Positions 17,005 to 24,838 of a stretch of DNA of 64,000 bases are shown piece after piece. Below the pieces are notes generated by a model that was not told the DNA's origin, did not search any database, and saw only the letters and a list, made by a program, of their open reading frames with translations. The stretch's first letter is position 1; the number at the start of each line of letters is the position of its first letter. Location: the NCBI GenBank assembly GCA_963733945.1, contig CAVTFD010000019.1, positions 1-64,000 of the forward strand, written 5' to 3'. Source of the DNA: AP-15 sp963733945. Lineage in GTDB: Bacteria; Pseudomonadota; Alphaproteobacteria; ATCC43930; CGMCC-115725. Position numbers and translations under genes: made by a program.

Positions 17005-17955
17005 ATGTTGAGACCGCTGATCGTCATCCGGCGCACGCCGAAGATCGACTTTATGAAGTGGCACAAGCTCGGCTTTGCCTTATCCGCGCTGCTGACCTTG
17101 TCGTCGATCGTCCTGTTTCTGACCGTTGGGCTCAATTACGGGATCGATTTCGTCGGCGGCACCCAGATGGAGGTACGGGCGACGCCGGGGCCGGCAAACC
17201 TTGCCGACGATGCGGCAAAAGCTCGACGCGCTACATATCGGCGATGTCTCCCTGCAAGGCTTCGGCCCGCCGAGCGATGTGTTGATCCGGCTATCGCGCC
17301 AGCCGGCGGCGACGCGGCGCAGGAGCGGGTGGTCGAGCTGGCGCGCCAGGCGCTGGGGTCGGGGATCGAGTATCGCCGGATCGAGGTGGTCGGCCCGACT
17401 GTGGGCGGCGAGTTGATCCGCGCCGGCGTGATCGCAACCATCCTCGCCCTGATCGCCATCGCCTTATACATCGCCTTTCGCTTCGAATGGCAGTTCGGCG
17501 TCGGCGGGATGATCTCGACCCTGCACGACGTGATTACCACGGTCGGGCTGTTCGCGCTGTTCCACCTCGAATTCAACCTGACGACATTGGCGGCGATCCT
17601 TACCGTCGCCGGCTATTCGGTCAACGACACCGTCGTGATCTACGACCGCATCCGCGAATCGATGCGCAAATACCGCACGATGCCGTTTGGCGAACTGATC
17701 AACCTCGCCCTGAACGAGACCTTGTCGCGCACGATCCTGACCGTCAGCACCGTGGCGCTGGCGGTGCTGTCGCTGCTGTTCCTCGGCGGCGAGGTGCTCC
17801 GCGGGTTCAGCATCGCGATGCTGTGGGGGGTCGTGATCGGCACCTATTCGTCGCTGTTCATCGCCGCTCCGGTCATCTACTACGTGCGGCCGAACCGAGC
17901 GGCGGTCGCCCGATCGAATGAGGGGGCCAAGGCTCCGGTGTCCCGGGCGCGGTAG
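17005..17955 (+). CDS. secF: Protein translocase subunit SecF (internal compensated frameshift)
   Basis: 316 residues, close to the family length. It has the first transmembrane helix after KIDFMKWHK, NYGIDFVGGTQMEV, and the C-terminal RND helices with AGYSVNDTVVIYDRIRE, NETLSRTILTVS and FSIAMLWGVVIGTYSS. Residues from about 70 to 103 (near 17213-17315) do not resemble SecF, but the +1 frame there reads MRQKLDALHIGDVSLQGFG and SDVLIRLSRQP, which does; then the main frame resumes with GGDAAQERVVELARQAL. One extra and one missing base cancel. It sits 25 bp after secD and forms the SecDF-YajC export motor. Confidence 0.93.
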   Translation: MLRPLIVIRRTPKIDFMKWHKLGFALSALLTLSSIVLFLTVGLNYGIDFVGGTQMEVRATPGPANLADDAAKARRATYRRCLPARLRPAERCVDPAIAPAGGDAAQERVVELARQALGSGIEYRRIEVVGPTVGGELIRAGVIATILALIAIALYIAFRFEWQFGVGGMISTLHDVITTVGLFALFHLEFNLTTLAAILTVAGYSVNDTVVIYDRIRESMRKYRTMPFGELINLALNETLSRTILTVSTVALAVLSLLFLGGEVLRGFSIAMLWGVVIGTYSSLFIAAPVIYYVRPNRAAVARSNEGAKAPVSRAR

Positions 17956-17969
17956 CCGGCGCGTCAGCG

Positions 17970-18344
17970 ATGGATCTGACCCCGATCGTCCCGGCCGGCC
18001 GGCAGGTCATCGAGCGTTACGGGCCGACGGGCTTTCGCGTGACCGGGGTGATCTGGCGCGGGCCCCTGCTTGTTTTTCCCGATCTGACCTTGCCATGGAC
18101 ACCCCTCGACGCGGCAGCGGTTGACTGGGAGAGCTTGACGCCGGTCGTCGAGCACGGCGGCGTGCAGATCCTGCTGCTCGGGCTCGGCAGCAGTATGGCG
18201 ACGGTCGCCGGGGAGCTGCGCGCCAAGCTGCGCGCGGCCGGAATTTCGCTCGAGCCGATGGACACCGGCGCTGCTTGCCGCACCTACAACGTGCTCGTCT
18301 CTGAGGACCGCCGCGTCGCCGCGGCGCTGATCCCGCCGCGCTGA
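17970..18344 (+). CDS. Mth938-like domain protein (DUF498, NDUFAF3-related)
   Basis: A 124-residue protein with the single Mth938/DUF498 fold: N-terminal VIERYGPTGFRVTGV, central LLLGLGSSM, and ISLEPMDTGAACRTYNVL at the end, all family hallmarks. Eukaryotic relatives (NDUFAF3) help assemble respiratory complex I. It lies 15 bp after secF and is likely cotranscribed; in many alphaproteobacteria this gene is followed by a phytoene-synthase-like NDUFAF6 relative, which here appears only at 27289. A biochemical activity for the bacterial protein is not established. Confidence 0.85.
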   Translation: MDLTPIVPAGRQVIERYGPTGFRVTGVIWRGPLLVFPDLTLPWTPLDAAAVDWESLTPVVEHGGVQILLLGLGSSMATVAGELRAKLRAAGISLEPMDTGAACRTYNVLVSEDRRVAAALIPPR

Positions 18345-18418
18345 CGGCCGCAACCGGGGCAGGGCGCGAACCGCAGTCGGCATAACAGCGCGGCGCGATA
18401 TATCAGAGACGTTATTCG

Positions 18419-18446
18419 GGAACCACTCGCCCCTCGCGGCGGTTTT
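18419..18446 (+). promoter_or_regulatory. Weak candidate EcfG-type promoter
   Basis: GGAAC (18419-18423), a 17-base spacer and GGTTTT (18441-18446) resemble the GGAAC plus GTT boxes of alphaproteobacterial general-stress sigma factor promoters. The downstream gene begins at 18481. The match of the second box is imperfect, so this is only a hint. Confidence 0.22.
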
Positions 18447-18480
18447 CAGCATAACCGTCACAAGCGAGTTGAGCATTGCC

Positions 18481-18765
18481 ATGAATACGCGTGTCCTGAC
18501 CGCCGCCGCGGTTGCTGCAGCTCTCGCATTAGCGCCTGCCGCTAATGCGGCCGAGTGGCATCGCGGCTGGCATGGAAATTATCACCACGGCGGCGGGGCC
18601 GCCGTTGGCGCTGCTATCGCCGGCGGGATCGTCGGCCTCGGCGTCGGGGCGGCGATCGCCTCGGGAGGCTACAACCCGTATTATTACGCGCCGCCGCCGC
18701 CAGTTTATTACGGGTACCCGTACAGCTATTACGCCCCGCCGCCGGCAGTCTATTACGGGTATTGA
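18481..18765 (+). CDS. Small exported Gly/Tyr/Pro-rich protein
   Basis: A 94-residue protein starting MNTRVLTAAAVAAAL with a typical Sec signal peptide ending near ANAAEW. It then has a His/Gly-rich stretch (WHGNYHHGG), a hydrophobic Gly-rich segment (AIAGGIVGLGVGAAIA) that could span or associate with a membrane, and two copies of a YYAPPPxVYYGY unit at the C-terminus. This architecture is common in small proteobacterial envelope proteins of unknown function. ATG 18481 is preferred over the in-frame TTG 12 bp upstream. A possible stress promoter precedes it. Confidence 0.75.
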   Translation: MNTRVLTAAAVAAALALAPAANAAEWHRGWHGNYHHGGGAAVGAAIAGGIVGLGVGAAIASGGYNPYYYAPPPPVYYGYPYSYYAPPPAVYYGY

Positions 18766-18867
18766 TCGAACAGTACGGCCATAGGGCCGGACCAGCCCCA
18801 CCCAGCCCGCCGCGCGGCCGGCAACTTTTGCTGTGCAGCGGGCAACTTGACAGCGAGGAAACAGTCG

Positions 18868-19392
18868 ATGAAACCGATCCGATCGAAATATTTGGCATCG
18901 GCAGCGATGGCCGCGTTGCTGGCATTGCCCGGGGCGGCGCTGGCACAATCCACATCGGCCCCCGCGCCGGTCACCCCGCCCGCTGCCGCCACCACAGCTT
19001 CACCATTAGCAGCGCAGCCTGCACCGGGTAACAACGCCGAGCAACGCGTCGAGACCCACATCAGACAACTACACGCGCAACTGCGCATCACCCCGGCCGA
19101 GCAACCGCAATGGGACCAGTTCGCCCAGGTCATGCGCGAAAATGCCCGCGACATGGATCAGGCGTTCATGCAGCGCGCTCAGCAGTACCCGACGATGAAC
19201 GCGGTGCAGAACATGCAGTCCTATGAGCAGATTGCCGAGGCCCACGCTCAGCATCTACAAAAGCTGGTTCCGGCCTTCGACACCCTCTATAACGCGATGC
19301 CCGAGCAGCAAAGACAGCTAACGGATCAGGTGTTCCGCGCAAATGCAGAGACAAACCAGCAAAAGCGGATGCAAACCGGCCAAAACGGGTAA
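18868..19392 (+). CDS. Periplasmic LTXXQ/Spy-CpxP-like protein
   Basis: About 174 residues from ATG 18868, which follows GAGGAAA. A signal peptide (AAMAALLALPGAALAQ) and a Pro/Ala-rich linker precede a mainly helical domain with RVETHIRQLHAQLRITPAEQ, WDQFAQVMRENARDM and ALYNAMPEQQRQL-like segments, typical of LTXXQ-motif proteins. Relatives such as Spy and CpxP are periplasmic chaperones or stress-response modulators. It is about 100 bp after the Tyr-rich exported protein and is followed by a strong terminator. The exact role is inferred only from fold similarity. Confidence 0.78.
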   Translation: MKPIRSKYLASAAMAALLALPGAALAQSTSAPAPVTPPAAATTASPLAAQPAPGNNAEQRVETHIRQLHAQLRITPAEQPQWDQFAQVMRENARDMDQAFMQRAQQYPTMNAVQNMQSYEQIAEAHAQHLQKLVPAFDTLYNAMPEQQRQLTDQVFRANAETNQQKRMQTGQNG

Positions 19393-19413
19393 CCTTCCTC
19401 AGATTCTTATGTT

Positions 19414-19444
19414 GAAGCCCCGCCACGCGCGGGGCTTCGCTTTT
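19414..19444 (+). terminator. Intrinsic terminator after the LTXXQ gene
   Basis: Perfect 10-bp stem GAAGCCCCGC (19414-19423) and GCGGGGCTTC (19429-19438) with a 5-base loop, followed by GCTTTTG. It lies 22 bp beyond the stop of the LTXXQ protein gene. Confidence 0.85.
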
Positions 19445-19531
19445 GCGGACCTTGCGGTAGGAGTAAGGCCGATCCCGGGGTTGGCGCGGCACCTGCCTGA
19501 TTGCCGGTAAAGGATAATCGGAGGAGCCGCG

Positions 19532-19768
19532 ATGGCGCCAGTCGATGCCGGCGCGGCTTTTGTTTCCCCCGGCCTTGGCCACAATCGCGGGCCGCCGCTC
19601 GATCCGGGAGCGGACTGGCGGGCTTTCTGCTGGCGAAAAGCTCATGCGCAGGCGTGGAAGACCCCGCCGCGCGAGATTGCACTGGCCCGCCTCGACCGGG
19701 CACAGGCTCTCGGCATGACCTATCGGCAATATACCGCGGTGCTGCTCGATCGTGGCGTTCACCTCTGA
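19532..19768 (+). CDS. Conserved small hypothetical protein
   Basis: 78 residues, MAPVDAGAAFVSPGLGHN, with RGPPLDPGADWRAFCWRKAH, AWKTPPREIALARLDRAQAL and GMTYRQYTAVLLDRG. The GPPLD, AWK and ALGMTYxxYT blocks look like a small protein family of alphaproteobacteria with no assigned function. The helical C-terminal half ending in LTY-type helix-loop could be a DNA- or protein-binding module. No signal peptide. It has no close operon partner: a terminator lies upstream and the methyltransferase starts about 140 bp downstream. Confidence 0.6.
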   Translation: MAPVDAGAAFVSPGLGHNRGPPLDPGADWRAFCWRKAHAQAWKTPPREIALARLDRAQALGMTYRQYTAVLLDRGVHL

Positions 19769-19908
19769 TGTGCTACCGGCGACGCTGATTAATAAGATAT
19801 AAGGTCGTATGCCCGGATAAAGTGGCGGCATCCCGCGGGCCCTCGACGGACGACGCCGATCGGCTTGCGGTGATCGGGCAACGCGTTTGGTCTGATGGCG
19901 ACTTCGAC

Positions 19909-20646
19909 ATGGCACGAATAGCTAACCGAGCACAGATCTGGTTTTTGAACGCCATTGCGTCTACATCGAGATATGTGGTGGAGCGAACATTACCGGAGTC
20001 CGTACCATCCCTAATGAACCGTGCTGCGATATTGGATTCCTTCGGTCATGCGAAGAAACACATGGCACACGCCTTCTCATTTCTGGATCGATTTGAGGGG
20101 CTGTCCCTTTCCATTCACGAAGCTTTGAGGAGGTACCCCGACCGGAACCTAGTATTGGAGTTCGGCGTATATAAGGGCGGCATGATAAATTATCAGGCGA
20201 AACGGTTTCGAAACTTAAAATTTGTCGGTTTTGATAGCTTTCAAGGATTACAAGAACAGTGGCCCGGCATGCATCCGGTTCAGACATTTGGTCTCGGAGG
20301 AAAATTACCACGAGTTCGGCACAATGTCTCCCTTGTCAAGGGGTGGTTCGCTGACGTCGTGCCGGAATGGAAGAAAACAATACCATCCCCCTGCATTCCC
20401 CTTTTGATACATGTCGACTGTGACACCTATAACGCGACAGCAGATGTTCTAAAACTGTGTGCGGAGTACGTTGCACACGGCCTGATAATTCATTTTGATG
20501 ATTACTTCGGATTTCCAAATTGGAGAAGTGGCGGATACAAGGCGCTAAACGAGATATCTCAGGAGCAAGGATGGTGTTTGACGTATTTGTCATATGGCAC
20601 CAAAGAAGTCGCGGTTTTGGCTGAAATACCTGTGGTGCAGTCATGA
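19909..20646 (+). CDS. TylF/MycF-like class I SAM-dependent methyltransferase
   Basis: About 245 residues from ATG 19909 (an in-frame GTG at 19822 is an alternative). VLEFGVYKGGMINY is the SAM-binding motif, followed by VGFDSFQGLQEQW, the typical FDSF-GL motif of TylF-type sugar O-methyltransferases. LLIHVDCDTYNATADVL and IIHFDDYFGFPN provide the Asp residues that bind the metal in MycF. It probably O-methylates a sugar of a surface glycan. Base composition is visibly lower in GC than in the sec operon, and a glycosyltransferase and GDP-heptose genes follow, so it belongs to the glycan island. The acceptor is unknown. Confidence 0.78.
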   Translation: MARIANRAQIWFLNAIASTSRYVVERTLPESVPSLMNRAAILDSFGHAKKHMAHAFSFLDRFEGLSLSIHEALRRYPDRNLVLEFGVYKGGMINYQAKRFRNLKFVGFDSFQGLQEQWPGMHPVQTFGLGGKLPRVRHNVSLVKGWFADVVPEWKKTIPSPCIPLLIHVDCDTYNATADVLKLCAEYVAHGLIIHFDDYFGFPNWRSGGYKALNEISQEQGWCLTYLSYGTKEVAVLAEIPVVQS

Positions 20647-20742
20647 CAGATGTTTGGTCTGGAAACCGTTTCGCTGGTATCGGCAAAACTCATAGAAACC
20701 GCGCGATCGAGCTGATCTGCCGGCGACCGCGGCTTGCCTGAG

Positions 20743-21459
20743 ATGAGCGATCCTAAGGTGATGGTCGTCATCCCGACCTACAATGAGCGAGAGAACATAG
20801 TCGATCTTATTGAGGACATCTTCCGACTTCCGGTTCCACGGATCGAAGCCGTAGTCGTCGATGATCGAAGCCCCGACGGTACAGGCGAGGCCGTGCGTGG
20901 GTTGATTTCGAGCCACCGAGGCCTTTTCTTGATCGAGCGCGATGGGCCGGCAGGTCGCGGCTTGGCGGGGCGCGACGGCTTTCTCTTCGCGCTGCAGTCC
21001 AGCGCGGATTTCGTCGTCGAGATGGACGGTGATTTTTCGCATCAGCCGAAACACATCCCTGAGCTTATTAGGGCCATGGCCGATTGCGACGTGGCTATCG
21101 GTTCGCGACTAGTCCCGGGTGGCAGCGACGCGGACCGTCCCGGCTGGCGTTATTGGCTGACGAAAGCCGCCAATTTTTATGCCCGAACTCTGCTTCACTT
21201 ACCGGTAGCGGATACTAACTCCGGCTTTCGGTGTTTCAGCCATGAGGCGTTGCGCATGATCCATCCGGAATCGTTGCACTCCCCGGGTCCTTCCATCGTG
21301 CATGAAACGCTTTTTCGTGCTATCAACCAAAAGCTAAGGATTTGTGAAGTACCTATCCAGTTCATCGACCGGAAGAGAGGTACGTCAAAGCTAAACCTAT
21401 CGCGCTTGATCGCCGGTTTCTTCTGGGTACTGCGACTTAAATTTGACCAGAAAAACTGA
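20743..21459 (+). CDS. GT2 family glycosyltransferase, polyprenyl/dolichol-phosphate mannosyltransferase-like
   Basis: About 238 residues, a GT-A fold with VVIPTYNERENI at the N-terminus, VVVDDRSPDGTGE, the metal-binding DGDFSHQP and IGSRLVPGGSD, and the acceptor-loop-like RGTSKLNL near the end. This is the DPM1 type, which moves a sugar from an NDP donor to a polyprenyl phosphate at the inner face of the membrane. No C-terminal transmembrane segments are present, so it resembles the soluble DPM1 class. It is 97 bp after the methyltransferase; the heptose operon converges from the other side, and a GDP-heptose donor is a reasonable but unproved idea. Confidence 0.82.
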   Translation: MSDPKVMVVIPTYNERENIVDLIEDIFRLPVPRIEAVVVDDRSPDGTGEAVRGLISSHRGLFLIERDGPAGRGLAGRDGFLFALQSSADFVVEMDGDFSHQPKHIPELIRAMADCDVAIGSRLVPGGSDADRPGWRYWLTKAANFYARTLLHLPVADTNSGFRCFSHEALRMIHPESLHSPGPSIVHETLFRAINQKLRICEVPIQFIDRKRGTSKLNLSRLIAGFFWVLRLKFDQKN

Positions 21460-21506
21460 TAGTATAATATACCTACATGCGTTCAGCGGGAATGAGCTTG
21501 TTATTG

Positions 21507-22719
21507 TCAGGTCTCGGCCTCGGTGAGCTTAGCGGCGAAAGTTGCAATGTTGCCACCAGGGAAAAGATGCCCGGCGATCCCGGCTGCCGCGGCGGCGGCA
21601 AGGTCACTCTCCTTGTCACCGATCAGAAAGCTGCGGGCGCGGTCAACCGGCCAGTGGTCGAGTAGATCGAGAAGCATGCCGGGGGCTGGCTTTCGCCAGT
21701 GGCTCGCCCGGCGGTAGGCGGAAACGCTTGCGTCCGGGTGAAACGGGCAATAGCGCAAATCGTCGATATGCGCACCGACCGCGGCCAGTTCTGTCGCAAG
21801 ATGGGCATGGACAGTGCGAACGTCCTCCTCGGAATAGAAACCGCGCGCGACACCGGCCTGATTGGTGACAACGAATACGAAGAGCCCGGCGTCATTGAGC
21901 GCCTTGACCGCAGATTTGGCGCCCTCGATCCAGCGGAACCGGGCGATCGAGCCGATATACCCGTCGTCGTGATTGAGCACCCCGTCGCGGTCGAGAAAGG
22001 CCGCTGGTCGCCGCCGCCGGCTCGGGATTTCGCGCCTGGCCAGTGCCAGGTCGGCCGACATGCCGATATCGATGAAATAGCCGCCGTATTCGGCGCCGAG
22101 CAGGCGACCGGCCAGGGCAAGCCGTGGAAAGACGTCGCGCTCAAGCGAGCAGTGCGGACCGAGGTAATCGACCAGCACGTTGCGGAAGGCATAAACGCCA
22201 CCGCTGACGAGCCCGGGGCCAGGCCGTCTCGGCCGCTCGGCGAAGCCGGCAATCCAATCGCCCGCCAGCTCGACCGTCCCAAACCGTGCCGCATCGGCAA
22301 GACGCCGCAGCGCGATGACGCCGAGCGCGGGGCCGGCATCGGCAATTCGGCAACCAAGCTCCAGGAGATTGATATCGAACCACGAATCTCCGTTGAGCAG
22401 CAGGAAGATGTCGTCGAGCAAATCGCGGGCGTGCCATAGCGCACCGCCGGTGCCCGCCGGCTCCGGCTCGATCATCACCTCAATATCGAGGTCCGAACTG
22501 GCTCCTCAATACCGTCGATTGGGCATAGGCCGCGAGCTGGCTCGCCTCGAACCCGGCCAGTAGCACGATACGTTTCAAGCCATGGCGGCCAAGTTCGAAC
22601 AGCAAGACTTCGAGAAACGGAGCTTCGTCGATCTGCAATAACGGTTTTGGCGTTCGCTCGGTCAGCGCGCCGAGCCGGGTACCGCGGCCGCCGCAGAGTA
22701 TGACTGCCTGACGGATCAT
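21507..22719 (-). pseudogene. Fused heptose-1-phosphate guanylyltransferase (HddC) and heptose bisphosphate phosphatase (GmhB), one frameshift
   Basis: MIRQAVILCGGRGTRL opens a nucleotidyltransferase domain with the sugar-nucleotide pyrophosphorylase signature and TPKPLLQI. After an extra base near 22500 (agccag for agcag) it continues with MIEPEPAGTGGAL, LLNGDSWFDINL and EYGGYFIDIG. Then a HAD phosphatase domain begins: AFLDRDGVLNHDDGYIG (catalytic DxD), VTNQAGVARG, and the Cys/His zinc loop CPFHPD typical of GmhB, ending with LIGDKESDLAAAAAAGI. The fusion would carry out two steps of GDP-D-glycero-alpha-D-manno-heptose synthesis in the cytosol. It overlaps gmhA by 4 bp (ATGA). Confidence 0.85.
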
Positions 22720-23342
22720 CCGGTGCGGTCGGCAAGCCCCCGAGGCTGATCCAATTTCGGAAACAGCCGTTCCTCGACGAGCCCGCAGACAATATGGCCG
22801 ACGGTGATGTGGAGTTGTTGGATCAGCGGCGTGGTATCGGCGGGCGCATAGAGGCACAGATCGCAACGCGCGGCCATCTCGCCCCCACTCCTGCCGGTGA
22901 AGCCGACGACAACCAAACCCTTGCACCGCGCCGCCTCGATCGCGCGCAGAATGTTCGGCGAGCGCCCCGAGGTCGAGATCGCGATCAGCACATCGCCGGC
23001 AACCCCAAGACCCAGCACCTGCCGCTCGAACACCCGCTCATAGCCGTAATCATTGCCGATCGCGGTCAGCACCGAGCTGTCGGTGGTGAGCGCGATGGCG
23101 GGGAGCGGAGCGCGGTCGTAATTGAGCCGGGAGAGAAACTCGCCGGCGAGGTGCTGGGCATCTCCGGCGCTGCCGCCATTGCCGGCAAACAGCACCTTCC
23201 TGCCCGCCGCGATCGCCTCGACCAGCCGATCGACAATTGCCTCGGCCGTCGCCAAAAAGACAGCGTTGTCGATCGCCGCCTGGACCGCGTCGCGAGACTG
23301 CACGAGATAATCGACGATCGAGGCTATCGCCGCACTTGCCAT
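22716..23342 (-). CDS. gmhA: Phosphoheptose isomerase (sedoheptulose-7-phosphate isomerase)
   Basis: About 208 residues with one SIS domain. LFAGNGGSAGDAQHLAGEF is the phosphosugar-binding and catalytic block, followed by ALTTDSSVLTAIGND, ISTSGRSPNI and PLIQQLHITVGHIVCGLVE, where the zinc-binding His of GmhA lies. It converts sedoheptulose 7-phosphate to D-glycero-D-manno-heptose 7-phosphate, the first step of heptose synthesis. The start MASAAIAS overlaps the end of hddA by 19 bp and its stop overlaps the fused gene by 4 bp, so the three genes form one operon. Confidence 0.93.
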   Translation of the reverse strand: MASAAIASIVDYLVQSRDAVQAAIDNAVFLATAEAIVDRLVEAIAAGRKVLFAGNGGSAGDAQHLAGEFLSRLNYDRAPLPAIALTTDSSVLTAIGNDYGYERVFERQVLGLGVAGDVLIAISTSGRSPNILRAIEAARCKGLVVVGFTGRSGGEMAARCDLCLYAPADTTPLIQQLHITVGHIVCGLVEERLFPKLDQPRGLADRTG

Positions 23343-24364
23343 GTCGCGCAACCACGATCCGTCAGCTTCACGGGACCGGCTTCGCCGCCGGCTTGATTCA
23401 ATCCGGTGATCAGTGCCAAGCGGTCCTCAGGGGCCACGATGAACATGAGAAACCCGCCACCGCCGGCACCCGAAATCTTGCCCGCAAGCGCGCCATTGGT
23501 AGACGCTACGGAGCACAAGCGGTCGATATGCTCGTTCGAGACGCTTGGAGCGGTTCGCTTTTTCGCTGCCCACGACTCATCGAGAATCCGAGCCATCGCT
23601 TTGATATCCCCTTCGAGCAGCGCGCGCTTCATGGCGATGGCGTCCGCTTTGAGTTGATCCGTCGCCTCGATGGTGGGGGCGCTATGATCAGCCAAGTGAG
23701 TCGTCTGTTGTTCAATGATCTCGGCCGAATCACGCGAGCTGCCTGAGAAGCAAATAACCAGCGAGGACTCGAACTCGTTTCGCGCATCCTCTGAAATCCG
23801 CAACGGATTAACAATTACCCGGTCGTTTGCGAGGAATTCGATGAAGTTCGTTCCGCCAAACGCCGCGGCATATTGGTCCTGCTTGCCGCCAGCAAGGGCG
23901 AGATCAATCCGTTCAATCTCAAAGGCCAGATGGGCGACATCGTACTGACCGAGCGGGAGGCCGAGGCAAGCCCTGAATGCGTCGACGAGCGCGACTGTCA
24001 GCGCCGAGGACGAGCCAAGCCCCGAACCCACGGGTGCATCGACGGTCGTGGTAATCGTCGCTGTGATCGGCCGCCCGTGGTTGTAGTCGCGCACCATGCG
24101 CTCATACACCCCGCGGTGTAGCGGGAGCGTTGCTTCCGGCAGCAGCGGTTCCGCTGACAGTTCTTCCTGCCGTCCTAAGTCCTTGGCGCAAAACACCAAC
24201 CGCCCATCGTCGCGAGGACTGATAAAGGCGTATGCGAAACGATCAATTGTCGTATTTAGAACCGCGCCGCCAAATTCGTCGCAATAGGGGGAAAGATCAC
24301 TCCCACCACCAGCCAAGCCGAGCCGTAGCGGCGCCCGCGCCCGGGTCGTAATTGAGTTCTCCAT
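23324..24364 (-). CDS. hddA: D-glycero-alpha-D-manno-heptose-7-phosphate kinase (GHMP kinase)
   Basis: About 346 residues starting MENSITTRARAPLRLGLAGG. It shows the GHMP N-terminal substrate segment with GGGSDLSPY, the phosphate loop PVGSGLGSSSALTVA, and the C-terminal motif KISGAGGGGFLMF. It produces the 1-phosphorylated heptose bisphosphate of the GDP-heptose (alpha) branch, unlike HldE of the ADP (beta) branch. First gene of the operon hddA-gmhA-hddC/gmhB. The start at 24364 fits the usual beginning of the family; the frame extends upstream 48 codons without support. The product probably feeds an O-antigen, capsule or S-layer glycan. Confidence 0.9.
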   Translation of the reverse strand: MENSITTRARAPLRLGLAGGGSDLSPYCDEFGGAVLNTTIDRFAYAFISPRDDGRLVFCAKDLGRQEELSAEPLLPEATLPLHRGVYERMVRDYNHGRPITATITTTVDAPVGSGLGSSSALTVALVDAFRACLGLPLGQYDVAHLAFEIERIDLALAGGKQDQYAAAFGGTNFIEFLANDRVIVNPLRISEDARNEFESSLVICFSGSSRDSAEIIEQQTTHLADHSAPTIEATDQLKADAIAMKRALLEGDIKAMARILDESWAAKKRTAPSVSNEHIDRLCSVASTNGALAGKISGAGGGGFLMFIVAPEDRLALITGLNQAGGEAGPVKLTDRGCATWQVRR

Positions 24365-24838
24365 CGGGAAAGTCGACAATTCGCCCCCGGCTTCGCGATG
24401 CTGCTCCAAGGTGCTCTGCCAATGCGGTATCGATAACATCGGGACCCTTCGGGCGTCGAGGACAAAAAAGAGACCTTTCGACGGCAAACGGGCACGCCCG
24501 CAGATCATCCGCCAAGCGTCTCACTGACTTATGGCTTTGTTGGATAATCCATAAGACGTTAAGATATAGTGTGAAAAATGGTACAGAATCGGCAAGGGCA
24601 GCAACGGACCCTCCGCCGGGCTATCGTATCGCTGCTCACATAAATTTAAGTCAGGGGGAATTTAGTTTAGGACAAGCAGCTAGATATTCCGGCGCCCGAT
24701 CGAACGTCCGACGTTGGCGAGGCGTCTGGGATTACAGAGCGCCACGATAAAGGCGTTGTTTGCGAGCCGAGGTTGGTAAATGGTTCCTCCCTCTTCTGTC
24801 GTGACCCGCAGGTGCAATGCCAGCAGTCGAGCCTCATC
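24365..24838. other. Divergent intergenic region, relatively AT-rich
   Basis: About 470 bp between the heptose operon (minus) and the membrane protein (plus). No coding frame is convincing. It must hold both promoters. The clearest dyad is CTTATGG (24528-24534) and CCATAAG (24549-24555) with a 14-base spacer, followed by the AT-rich stretch gttaagatatagtgtgaaaa; this could be an operator or promoter. Confidence 0.5.

Noticed and set aside
17005..17955. Programmed frameshifting in secF
   Set aside because: No slippery heptamer or conserved recoding signal is known for secF; the extra and missing bases look like the general error pattern in the window.
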